Assembly: GCA_037693485.1 (NCBI GenBank)
Contig: CM075351.1
Location: 98,908,001 to 98,972,000 of the forward strand
Reading direction: 5' to 3'
Length of the DNA: 64,000 nucleotides
Origin: Kitagawia praeruptora
Lineage: Eukaryota; Streptophyta; Magnoliopsida; Apiales; Apiaceae
Within the stretch, counting starts at the first letter, position 1. Each line of letters begins with the position of its first letter. The notes beneath the pieces are model-generated. The model had not been told where the DNA came from. It ran no database searches and was given only the letters and a program-made list of their open reading frames with translations. The position numbers and the translations under genes are program-made. This document shows positions 55,412 to 64,000 of this stretch, piece by piece.

Positions 55412-56280
55412 TATCAACTTCCTCTTCCCAGTTGCTAAGATCTTCTTCAGGTTCTACTTCAAACTCACCAGGGAACTTCAAATCATTAATATCAGCAATT
55501 GGAGTTCCTCTTCCCAGTTGCTAAGTTTTGCTTCAAATACATAATCAACTGGCACTTTCTCACCAAGCTAGGGTTCTTCTTTAGCTTCACTCTATGTTTC
55601 ACTCACCTGAAGTGCATGTGTTTCACTCATTTTAGTGGTTATCCTCACATCGATCTCTCCTCTCAAATTCCTTAGCTGCTCCAGAAGTTGTACATGCATG
55701 TAAAATCACCCTAGCCTCCTCTGGGAAGGTTAGTGGTGGTGCAATGGGAGTTCGCAATTCCCGATCCTTAATCGTTTTTATCATCTCATTTGGATTTGAT
55801 GTCTGAATTGCTTCAGAGATAGAAAGACCGAGTTGCCTTCCACTTTTTCCAATTAAAACTACGAGTGGAAACTCCCTTGAGGGATCTAGGAATGTTCCTC
55901 CTAGGAGGGGAGATGATGATTCTATTAGTGGTGGCTCAGAATCAAGATTTCCCTCATAAATATGTGAAGGCCTCTCTGCCGTAACTATGGCAGGCACTGT
56001 ATCCAACCTATTGTGCTCTCCTTGCAATATATCCTGAGTTTCAGTTAAAGATGTGTTTGCCCCCATTGTGAGTAATAGGGGAGTGCTTGACTCAGTACAA
56101 GGTGCCTTGGCCGTATGGCGAATTTCAATAGATTAACCCTGTTGAGAGGATGAATCTAGTAACTATTTAATGGTCATTTCACTGTCTATATCCTTTTGGG
56201 AGGATATGTATGGGTTAGCAGATGCCTTAGGATGTACTCTGTTCTTCTTTGTGGGAGGCAGAGATGTGGGTTAACCTAGT
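55412..56280 (-). pseudogene. More of Sirevirus-like element B, fragment of its extra frame
   Basis: A 144-codon minus-strand frame (55632-56066) has a low-complexity acidic composition and contains ERPSHIYEGNLDSEPP, which parallels SSQTYEGNLGFVPF in the extra frame of element A. The segment therefore looks like the same kind of frame from another Sirevirus-like element, most simply element B, whose other interior piece is at 30128-30712. A duplicated CCTCTTCCCAGTTGCTAAG lies near 55422 and 55505. Beyond 56066 short coding-like phrases continue but are broken. Confidence 0.5.
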
Positions 56281-56329
56281 TTAAATAATTTAGGAATATG
56301 TATAAGTAGAATACATACTATATATTATT

Positions 56330-56520
56330 AAGTGTCTTGCTCCATTGAGAACCCTCTTATTATGAGAACTATGAGAACCCACGTCATGCTGATGTCATAA
56401 ATATAATTTTTTTTAAAAAAAAATTTGAAAAAAAAAATCGGAAAAAAATTTGGGTAAAAAATTTTGACGACATGATGACATCATACTGGTGATTTTTTTA
56501 CAAAATTTGGTGATTTTTAT
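56330..56520. repeat. Foldback-type MITE half
   Basis: GAGAACCCTCTTATTATGAG, then CACGTCATGCTGATGTCAT, then long A/T homopolymers, then GACGACATGATGACATCAT. This layout resembles MITE 1 at 10319 (GAGAACACCC arm and a TGACGTCA core between A/T runs), but only one outer arm was found. Confidence 0.45.
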
Positions 56521-57176
56521 TGAATTCTAGTGTTTTTTTGTGATAATCACGAGGAGAAAAAAATTACCAGACCGACTAAATGATGTTGTAGACTGACCAA
56601 TTGATGCTCTGTAGGATTAGAAGTGGGTGATGGTTGAACTCAAGCTTGTACATAAGATAAAAGTATTGTTAATTAGTTGAAAGTCCCTTAGTGAGCAGGT
56701 CTTCTGAGAGTGGGTTGGAACATGTGTCGTGACTAAGGTGCCAGAATTAATTTTGTCACGATTAAAGTGACAATCAATAGCTTAGAATCCTTAGAAGAGT
56801 CTTGGATGATCCTTAGAATGCTTATTCTTGAACATAAAATCAAGAACACAAAGTTACGTTACTATCCATCACTATTCACCTACCACTTCAATCAAAGATT
56901 TAAACAAGTTAGGATCAATGGATGAACTTGAGATTTTGAACATACTTTAGTCTATGCTGGGGCTTTGTAAAGGGCTAAAGACCATGAGTTATGGAGCCTT
57001 GAAGATGGGGTTTTGAATTCCAATTTCTTAGAAAACAGATAAGGGCCGAAGGTTTTGTTTAGGGGGGGTTGGTTGCTTGGTCTTGATTTGTGGTTGGCTT
57101 AATGTCTTGTGAACTTTTTGTTTTTCAAAGTATGGTTAATACTCTCTTTTAATCCCTTAATACACATGTCAAGCAT
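56521..57176. other. Unassigned sequence between element B remnants and the last LTR element
   Basis: No convincing coding sequence, repeat or transposon end. The last five bases, AGCAT, are the candidate target repeat of the element at 57177; its partner lies beyond the window. Confidence 0.45.
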
Positions 57177-58722
57177 TGTTAACACAAAATCACGCAAGCG
57201 TACGTGGTCACAAGTAATATAGATATAAGTCGAGTTCGTTCCCACAGAGATCTGGTTATGGTTTTAATTCAGTAGATGCACCTATGCAACAATGTATGAT
57301 TATTATTCACTGCTAAGACAATTAATAAATTGGGTTTTAATTAACTAAGATTAACTAAAAAACAAATTAACAAACTAAGAATTAACTAACTAACGAGAAT
57401 TGAAATCAAATTACTTCTGCAAGAAAAACCACGGAATCCTAACTTCATTAAATACTTCGCTTAGATCTGACGCCTTTAATCACTATATGCAATGGTTATG
57501 ATATCTGATCGGACAACACGAAACAAGTACACGCTACCTGTCAGCATACGTATACCAAACTACCCATACATCCACAAAGGAGATAGAAGATGAATAGACA
57601 CCAATTATGCTTAGACCCTATATGTCTATAGAATTTGAAAACATAACGGTTGAAGAACAAGTTATCCATAATGATCACATAGGGCAATATAAGTATTCTC
57701 ATCTCATACTACAAATCATGTTGATAAACAATCATGAACCTATGCTAGCATGGCAAGTTCTAAATCTCAAGATCCACTTTCACTTCACAAGAGATTAACA
57801 AATTAGATGTTCGCGACGCATCTATCTATTAAGCATAACCATACGAGGATATCAGATATACATCACACACAGATCTGTAAAGCAATCAAGATACTAAAGC
57901 TCCATAAATAAATCCGTTAGAATCTGATGACAACGATTAGTTCATAATTGAACCTCTCGTCATCATGGGATCTGATGAAACCATGATAAAAACAAAGTAT
58001 GAAAAAATACAAATAAACCTAAGTAATTGTCTAATCTATATGTATCTATCTATATCTATTACAATGGTAGGATGTGTTTATATAAGCTCTAGAAGTCTTG
58101 CCCGCCAAGAAAATACCCAAAATAGAGTTAAAACAGAATTTCTGCAAAAGACGTTTCCTAAACTGATTCTGTTTTTAAGGAAAATTCGTGGCTGACTTTT
58201 CTCCAGTTTTTCTGGAACGTTCCAAACGTAATTGGACCTCTGGAACACCTTAGAATGATAGAGAATCTCTTTATCTTCGCATGGACTGCTTACGGGCCCC
58301 AAACGGAGTTGTAGAACTCAAGATATTGCCAAAATAGTAAAAACTGTAATTTTTCAGGGGCAACTTGCGCCCAGCAGTCTGTTCTTCGTGCAGATTGCTC
58401 TTACCCGGCGCAATTTGCTTGTGGGAATCCTATCCCAAGTTGTAGAAAATCTCCCAGACTTCGCGTGGGCAGTAAGATCGCTGAAAACGGACTTCTAGAA
58501 CTCCAGATATGTCCAAAACAGTGTAGACTGCGCAACCGTCTCAGAAATCCGAATTTTAATTAATTTATTCTCCAAAAATGATCGAAGCATAAACCTTAAT
58601 CAACATTCTTGTAAATCTGCACAACTAAGCAAAACACATCAAAACTACAAGAAACTTGAGTCCAAGACAATCAATTTAAGCCGATATAGAACGCTCCAAG
58701 TGGATATAAATCCACTTATCAC
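57177..58722 (-). repeat. 3' LTR of the Athila/Tat-like element
   Basis: Starts TGTTAACACAAAATC and ends about CCACTTATCA, just before the polypurine complement CACCCCCAAACTT. About 1.55 kb. Its first 157 bp are repeated at 63844-64000 with no difference seen by eye. Confidence 0.8.
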
Positions 58723-60987
58723 ACCCCCAAACTTAAACCGATGCTTGTCCTCAAGCATAAATAATTACAACTAACTAACTAACTAGTACCACTTCCGTAG
58801 GTGATCACGGTTGCATTTGGCATATGCAACAAGCCCTTTAAACCCCTAGGCAGCCCTAGTGGACGAGTAAGGTCTCGTGAGGGCCTATAGCGAATGTACC
58901 CACAAAATCCATTTAACCTAATGCAATGCAATGCATGAATACAACTAATATGCAAATAATCTAGTACTAATATCCTAAAATACCTTCAAATCCTCTCATG
59001 CCATATCAACTTAAGAATCAAAGTATATACGCAATGTCTTGGTGTCGAAAGTGCAAGTATTCACATAGTCTACTCAATGAACATGCATAAGTTCTCACAA
59101 GTCCATGTCAAATGTAAGAATAAGTTAGTAAACATGCTAAGCCTACAAGAGTACATCTTTGAGACAAAACCCGGGATCTCATACGCAAAAACAAGTAAAC
59201 ACTCACAATCCACTCACAAAAGAATATTCACTCAAGAACAAGGGTAAGTGTATCACTCAATTCCAACAAAATCATAAGCATGCTTGACATTTGGTATCAA
59301 TCTAACTCTTAACACAACATACATCAATGACGATAATCAAAAGGTCTTTAATTGGGTTGTAACGGGGCTAGGGACAAGGTATGTCAAATAAGCCAAATCA
59401 GGTGAAGTGTCAAAAGCTAGTAAGTACCAAAATAAATCATACACAACACCCTATTTTCCCCCCACATAATTTTTACTCAAAACAAACACTCGACTAGTCG
59501 ACTAAAATAGGATCACAACAAACACAAACATGCTCTCATAATATTATTATTATTTTTTTTGCTTTTCTTCTTTTTTTTTTCTTTTTTTTCCTTTTGTTTT
59601 TTTTCTTTTTTTTTTCGAGAGCTAAATAGAACACAACAATAATATAAACAATAACAATGATCCCATGAATTTATTACATAAGCCGACTATCAAGTAAACA
59701 AACCCAATTTCAATATTTCCCCCAAAAGTAAGACCAACAATAAACCCATTCTTGCACACCTTATTACTCCCTTAAGCACTCTACTAGCCTTTGACAATGT
59801 GGGTTCAAATTAATGTAAGGCCAATACAAGAAAAGGTCTAGGCAAGTAATGTGGTATGTCACCGAAAAAATAGGATTAAGCTTAACGGGTTAACTAATTG
59901 ATCATGTAAACATGGTGTGGTAATATGGGAAAATATGCGGTTATTCCTAAATGCCTTTATCATTTTAATCATCAAATAATGTCATGCGTTTCAAGAAAGA
60001 CCTCAAACAACTGCTAGCAATGCAAACAATCCGTGGACACTCAAGCAAACGAATAAATTGCAAATATGCAATATGCAATAAGGCTCAAAATCTCACTTGG
60101 CGGGAAACATACTCAATCCCAAGCAAAAATTCTCTCTAACGCACCGACTTGTATTCAAAGCATGCAAACTAAATCATCTTGCACATATTCATGTCCTTCT
60201 AATCACTTACAACATTCAATAAGTCTACTAGCTTCAACTTACTAGTGTATGTGTGTGCACAAGAACAAAGCATATCACTTCTCAAACAAAAGCGTCAACA
60301 ACACAAAATTCCTATCAAGCATGGGTGCACATGCAAACTATTATGAACTCACATGATATACAAACATAAAAAACAGAATGTCCTATATGAAACAAACGTA
60401 GATAACACGAACATAAATGCATAATTTACTACTACTAATATGCAAAGCATGAAATCCTACATGAACACAATGACTAACAATCACATATATATATACACTA
60501 CTTATCCCTCAAACCACCCCCAAACTTAAAATATTCAATGTCCGCATTGAATGGAAGTAAATACAAGGGAGAGCAGAAAACATACCTGAAAACCGAAGCA
60601 TACCCAACAATTTTTTTTCTCGCAAAAATCCCCTTTCCTTAGCAATTGGCCTCAACAACCGATTAAATTTAACCTCCACCGTCGAAAACGAAAATTTCCC
60701 ACATTAGCACTATCTCTCCCATGCTTACGAGCCAAAAGAATCAATACCCAACTCACAAGAAGCTCCACCAAAAATTACCAAGCAATAACACACCAAAAAT
60801 ACCCCAATATATCAAGAATAATACAAATCCCAATTTACAAGAACACAAATTCGTAATCAAAATAAAATTTGAGAGAAGAAATAAACCCACTACGAATTGG
60901 AGAGGTGAACTTGCAATTAATTCCTCTTTAGAATTGAATTTTTAGAGATGTAAATAAATAGAAGAGGAATTGGATTTGTGAGGCTAG

Positions 60988-60992
<5 letters not shown>

Positions 60993-61022
<30 letters not shown>
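60993..61022. repeat. (TA)n microsatellite
   Basis: Alternating TA run of about 30 bp in the non-coding part of the Athila/Tat-like element. Confidence 0.95.
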
Positions 61023-61024
<2 letters not shown>

Positions 61025-61555
61025 ATGATGGATAGATTGAATAAAAATAATTTAGAGTGTAGGAGAGATTTGGAGAGGTTAGGATTTGATGTAGGATAGA
61101 TATAGGAATTTAGAATTGAAGAAATTTGAGTTAGGATTGAATTTGGGGAAATTTTAGAGGTAAAAACACTGATTTTCGGAAAAATTCTGGGAAGAACAGG
61201 GGTATAACGCAGCATCAGGCTGCGTTTCAGGGTGGTTGGCCGCGGAAAATGTAGTAACGCATGACAGAAATGCGTTACAAGGGTCAAAATACACTTGATG
61301 CGCTGGCGCAACTTGCGCAACTGACGGGCAAATTGCGCCTAATGCAGTAACTCGAGAGCAAGTTGCGTTTCTGGGGCACTGCTTGCGCGAAAAACACTGT
61401 TCTATATATATATATTTTTTTTTTCACAACACTCATTCTTTTTTTTTTTTCATACAACACTCAAAATTTATTTTTTTTCCTACACTAATGCATGGGTTGC
61501 CTCCCACCAAGCGCTTCTTTTACGTCAATAGCTTGACGTTAGTTCCAAGCCTCCA

Positions 61556-63696
61556 CTAAGGATGATAATAGTTCGCCTGGTCCTCTCTTCGCAATACTTC
61601 ATCATCATCTCGGTGGCACACTTTTTGCCCCTTCTCCTTGCTTGGCCTATTCGTATTACAACTATGTCCTCTTCCAATGCCTTCATCTGTTGACCCAAAA
61701 TCTGTCAATTTGTAGAACAACACCCGGGCTTCGCTTGAATATAATGGAGGAGGGTAAATGTAAGTTGTTGTAGCCTTTGGTTCCTCAAAGAGAACTTCCT
61801 TCATTGGCTCTAATGCGCTACCTCCATCTTTAAACTCTGAGACAAGTAGAAAATCTGCATCTTTCTCATGTTCATCAGCTTCTTGGTTCGCACATACCAA
61901 TTCTTGAAATTTGCGTAGCTCATCTGTATCCTCTTGGTACACACATAACAATTCTTGAAATTTGTGTAGCTCATCAATGTCTGTCTCAAATTGTGCCCCT
62001 TCTAAATCATCCACCTCACTAGCTTGATCAACTTCCTCACATGGCTTGTGAATGCTCACCTCACCTTGGAATTTGTCTTCCTCAATTATGCACGCAGTAC
62101 CTTGCTCCAAATCACAGTTATTTTCTGGAATTGCCTCTTGTATGCATTGTTGGTTCTCTTGTTCCAAGGCTCTCACAGCTCGAGCAACTAGTATCTCCAA
62201 AGATTTGAGAGACTCCTCGCTACTCTTTACAAACATCATAATCTCCTCCCTAGTAGGAACCTCATCTGACTGAAAAGTAGAAGTAGGTTGCTGATGTTGA
62301 AACTCTTCACTTCCATAGAAATATGACATATATGGAACATCTTGCTGGTACTGTTGAGGATGGCATTGAAAATATGGTTGTTCCTCATAACTGACATATG
62401 GATCAACTCCTTCGTAGTAACAATATTGTTAGGTCCAAATGTGTTGTAGAGGGGGGGTGAATACAACTTTTCGAATTTGAGAAGCAATAAATACGATGCA
62501 ATAAATGAACACACAGATTCAAGGAATATATTTCTTATATATAACTTGAAATGGTTGCTACAACATTCATTACAAAGTATAACAGAAGTTCAGAGAGAAG
62601 TGAATGATACTAAGCTCTGTGAATATACTCTCTCTCTTTTTCTTGTGTTTTTCTCAACTATTGCTGTCTAAAATAAAACATTACACAAGTGCTTCTATTT
62701 ATACTACATGTAATCTATTTCATGTAGTCTTCAAAGACTAAGATATACGTGGCCCAATGATGTCCACATAAATCTTGTCTTATCTTGAAAGCTTGGAAAT
62801 CTGCCAATCAGAAGATGCCATGTGTCATGTTGAAGCTGCACTCTAAGTAGAACTTCTACTTGAGAATTTCTACTTAGCCATCTCGAAATTCTAAGTCGAA
62901 CTTCTACTTGAGAATTTCTACTTAGCCATCTCGAATTTCTAAGTAGAACTTCTACTTAGAAATATTCTACTTGGCCATCTAGAATATTTAGTACTTAGAA
63001 AATATTCTGGTCTTCAACTTGAAACTTCAATGCACATCTTGAACTTGTGATATCTTCATGTCTTCTTTATTCTTCAGCAAGCTCTTGAACATGGATCTTT
63101 ATTACTGACATAAACTTGCTATCAATGTCCTGACACTTGATGCACTGGTCTGGTTCATAAGTGACTAGTCTTGATAGTGTTTCTGCTTCTTGAATAAATT
63201 GCCATATTCACTTAGTAACTTGGCTTTCCAATGTTTGCTTTCCTTCTTGTTCACTTGAAATCAATTTGTCTTATTGATACTGATAGTTATGATCTTGATT
63301 CTTTGCATATCAAATCACTGAGGCATGAACAACTTTGACTTGAACTTCTTTCAATGATTTCTTCTTGGCTAGATCATAGTTAACATGTTGAATCGTATCA
63401 ATTACCTTGTCTTCATTTAGTATTGATTTCTTGTGACTTCTTGTTCTTGATTGTCTTCTGGTTAAGTATCTTTTTCTTTAGTTGAGTTACATTAGTTATA
63501 GTGTTACAAGTTTACACACTCTGCCTTTCAAATATTGTGAGGGATCATGAACGCCCAAACACTGCTCACATTGCTGAGGATGTTGAATACCACCTTGGTT
63601 GCTCCAGCACTGATATGTCTCATGTGCGCCCGCACATAGCTCACAAACACTAGCCACTTGCTGAACTCCATAGTAAAAATCCATCTTTAACGCCAA
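61556..63696 (-). pseudogene. Gag-like gene of the Athila/Tat-like element, split by a solo LTR
   Basis: The first part (63696 down to 63536) encodes MDFYYGVQQVASVCELCAG and two short Cys-His knuckles: CELCAGAHETYQC (C-X2-C-X3-H-X4-C) and the start of a second, CEQCLGVHDPSQY. The coding sequence stops at the solo LTR (62427-63530) and resumes in frame at about 62421 with a Cys codon, Tyr-rich sequence and then MSYFYGSEEFQHQQ. It ends at 61556. The rest is acidic (many Glu/Asp, a duplicated ELxKFQELxC phrase), with an EEIMMFVKSSEESLKSLE helix. Removing the insertion and one target repeat would give one open frame, so the gene was intact at the time of insertion. The knuckles suggest nucleic-acid binding; no enzymatic domain is present. 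Confidence 0.72.
62427..63530 (-). mobile_element. Solo Sirevirus-like LTR
   Basis: 1104 bp starting TGTTAGGTCC and ending CTGCCTTTCA, flanked by AATAT at 62422-62426 and 63531-63535. No interior remains, so it is a solo LTR formed by recombination. It contains three copies of the inverted repeat AAGTAGAACTTCTACTT or a one-base variant (62845, 62893, 62941; period 48) and the block TGCACTGGTCTGGTTCATAA at 63141. Orientation follows from similarity to the LTRs of elements A and B. Confidence 0.9.
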
Positions 63697-63817
63697 CGCT
63701 CTCTGACAAGTACCTGAAACAACAACGAACTAAACAAGATAGGTAAGAAAAAATCCGAGTCAGTGAACTCTAACGACCACTATTGACAAGCACATAAACC
63801 AAAAATAAAACACCAAT

Positions 63818-63837
63818 GATCCCCGGCAGCGGCGCCA
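63818..63837 (-). other. Primer-binding site of the Athila/Tat-like element
   Basis: The complement reads TGGCGCCGCTGCCGGGGATC, matching the site usually attributed to tRNA-Asp in plant Athila/Tat-type elements. It lies six bases from the right LTR at 63844. Confidence 0.85.
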
Positions 63838-63843
63838 AAAACT

Positions 63844-64000
63844 TGTTAACACAAAATCACGCAAGCGTACGTGGTCACAAGTAATATAGATATAAGTCGA
63901 GTTCGTTCCCACAGAGATCTGGTTATGGTTTTAATTCAGTAGATGCACCTATGCAACAATGTATGATTATTATTCACTGCTAAGACAATTAATAAATTGG
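63844..64000 (-). repeat. 5' LTR of the Athila/Tat-like element (start only)
   Basis: 157 bp identical by eye to 57177-57333; the rest lies beyond the window. Confidence 0.92.

Larger units (their letters stand above)
57177..64000 (-). mobile_element. Gag-only Athila/Tat-like LTR element (minus strand), cut by the window end
   Basis: The LTR beginning TGTTAACACAAAATCACGC occurs at 57177 and again at 63844, running off the window. Between them, CACCCCCAAACTTAAA after the left LTR is a purine-tract complement, and the complement of a TGGCGCCGCTGCCGGGG primer site lies just before the right LTR, so the element reads on the minus strand. Only gag-like coding DNA is present in about 5.1 kb of interior (4 kb without the nested solo LTR). 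It resembles large retrotransposon derivatives of the Athila/Tat group. Region 58724-61550 is non-coding: A/C-rich, with a long poly-T/CT tract (about 59548-59616) and a (TA)n run (60993-61022). Confidence 0.85.

Noticed and set aside
59540..59620. Long poly-T/CT tract as a possible LINE or SINE tail
   Set aside because: No target repeat or upstream coding or promoter box; it is a homopolymer inside a non-coding LTR-element interior.
61200..61390. Repeated TGCGC/GCGCA phrases suggesting a regulatory array
   Set aside because: Irregular spacing and no clear unit; probably base composition of the element's non-coding region.
1..64000. CRISPR arrays, bacterial-type operons, rRNA genes and tRNA genes
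   Set aside because: Nothing with regular repeat-spacer structure, no rRNA similarity and no convincing tRNA cloverleaf was seen; the window is plant nuclear DNA.

Overview
The window is plant nuclear DNA from a eudicot. This rests on a P-class pentatricopeptide-repeat (PPR) gene, fragments of plant-type genes (class 1 phytoglobin, plant RhoGDI, AP-4 beta-adaptin, REF6/ELF6-like JmjC demethylase) and plant lineages of CACTA, hAT, MULE, Ty1/copia (including Sirevirus-like) and Ty3/gypsy elements. An asterid such as an Apiaceae species would fit, but nothing here proves the family. Only two stretches look like resident host genes: the 3' end of a SULTR3-type sulfate transporter (5146-5411) and an intact 623-codon PPR gene (7321-9192, minus) with a degenerate PPR relic just downstream of it. 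Most of the rest is mobile DNA, deeply nested.

Layout. 133-5044 is a CACTA element (3-bp TSD TTT) carrying phytoglobin and RhoGDI fragments, with a hAT-type MITE (4007-4753, 8-bp TSD) in its right arm; it sits upstream of the SULTR exons, probably in an intron. 9354-11704 holds MITEs, three of them side by side in TA-rich DNA. 12926-23070 is a three-level nest: a short hAT-like element was hit 5 bp from its end by a gag-only LTR retrotransposon (13575-23065, TSD GCCTG), whose 3' LTR was in turn split by a Mutator-like element (17043-21232) with a broken transposase gene.

23445-56280 is a larger nest. The outermost unit is an old Sirevirus-like element B on the minus strand. Its LTR is split by a second CACTA (24868-30083, TSD TTA) carrying AP-4 beta and JmjC fragments. 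Its interior is split by a gypsy LTR fragment, which is split by Sirevirus-like element A (31028-55280, minus, TSD TGTTA), which is split by a plus-strand copia element (35481-48675, TSD AATCC) with three LTRs. The second unit of that copia element contains a third gene-fragment/CACTA-end segment and a gypsy-like LTR remnant.

57177-64000 is a gag-only, minus-strand Athila/Tat-like element cut by the window end and interrupted by a solo Sirevirus-like LTR (62427-63530, TSD AATAT).

The most notable system is a family of gene-capturing CACTA elements (Pack-CACTA type). Two complete members share both arms, a leader module and a 3' module but carry different host exons, all in the same orientation, between them. 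The second is a recurring design in three different Sirevirus-like LTRs: each has its own reiterated inverted-repeat cluster near a shared conserved block. Calls come from reading the sequence and from family knowledge; no database search was run.
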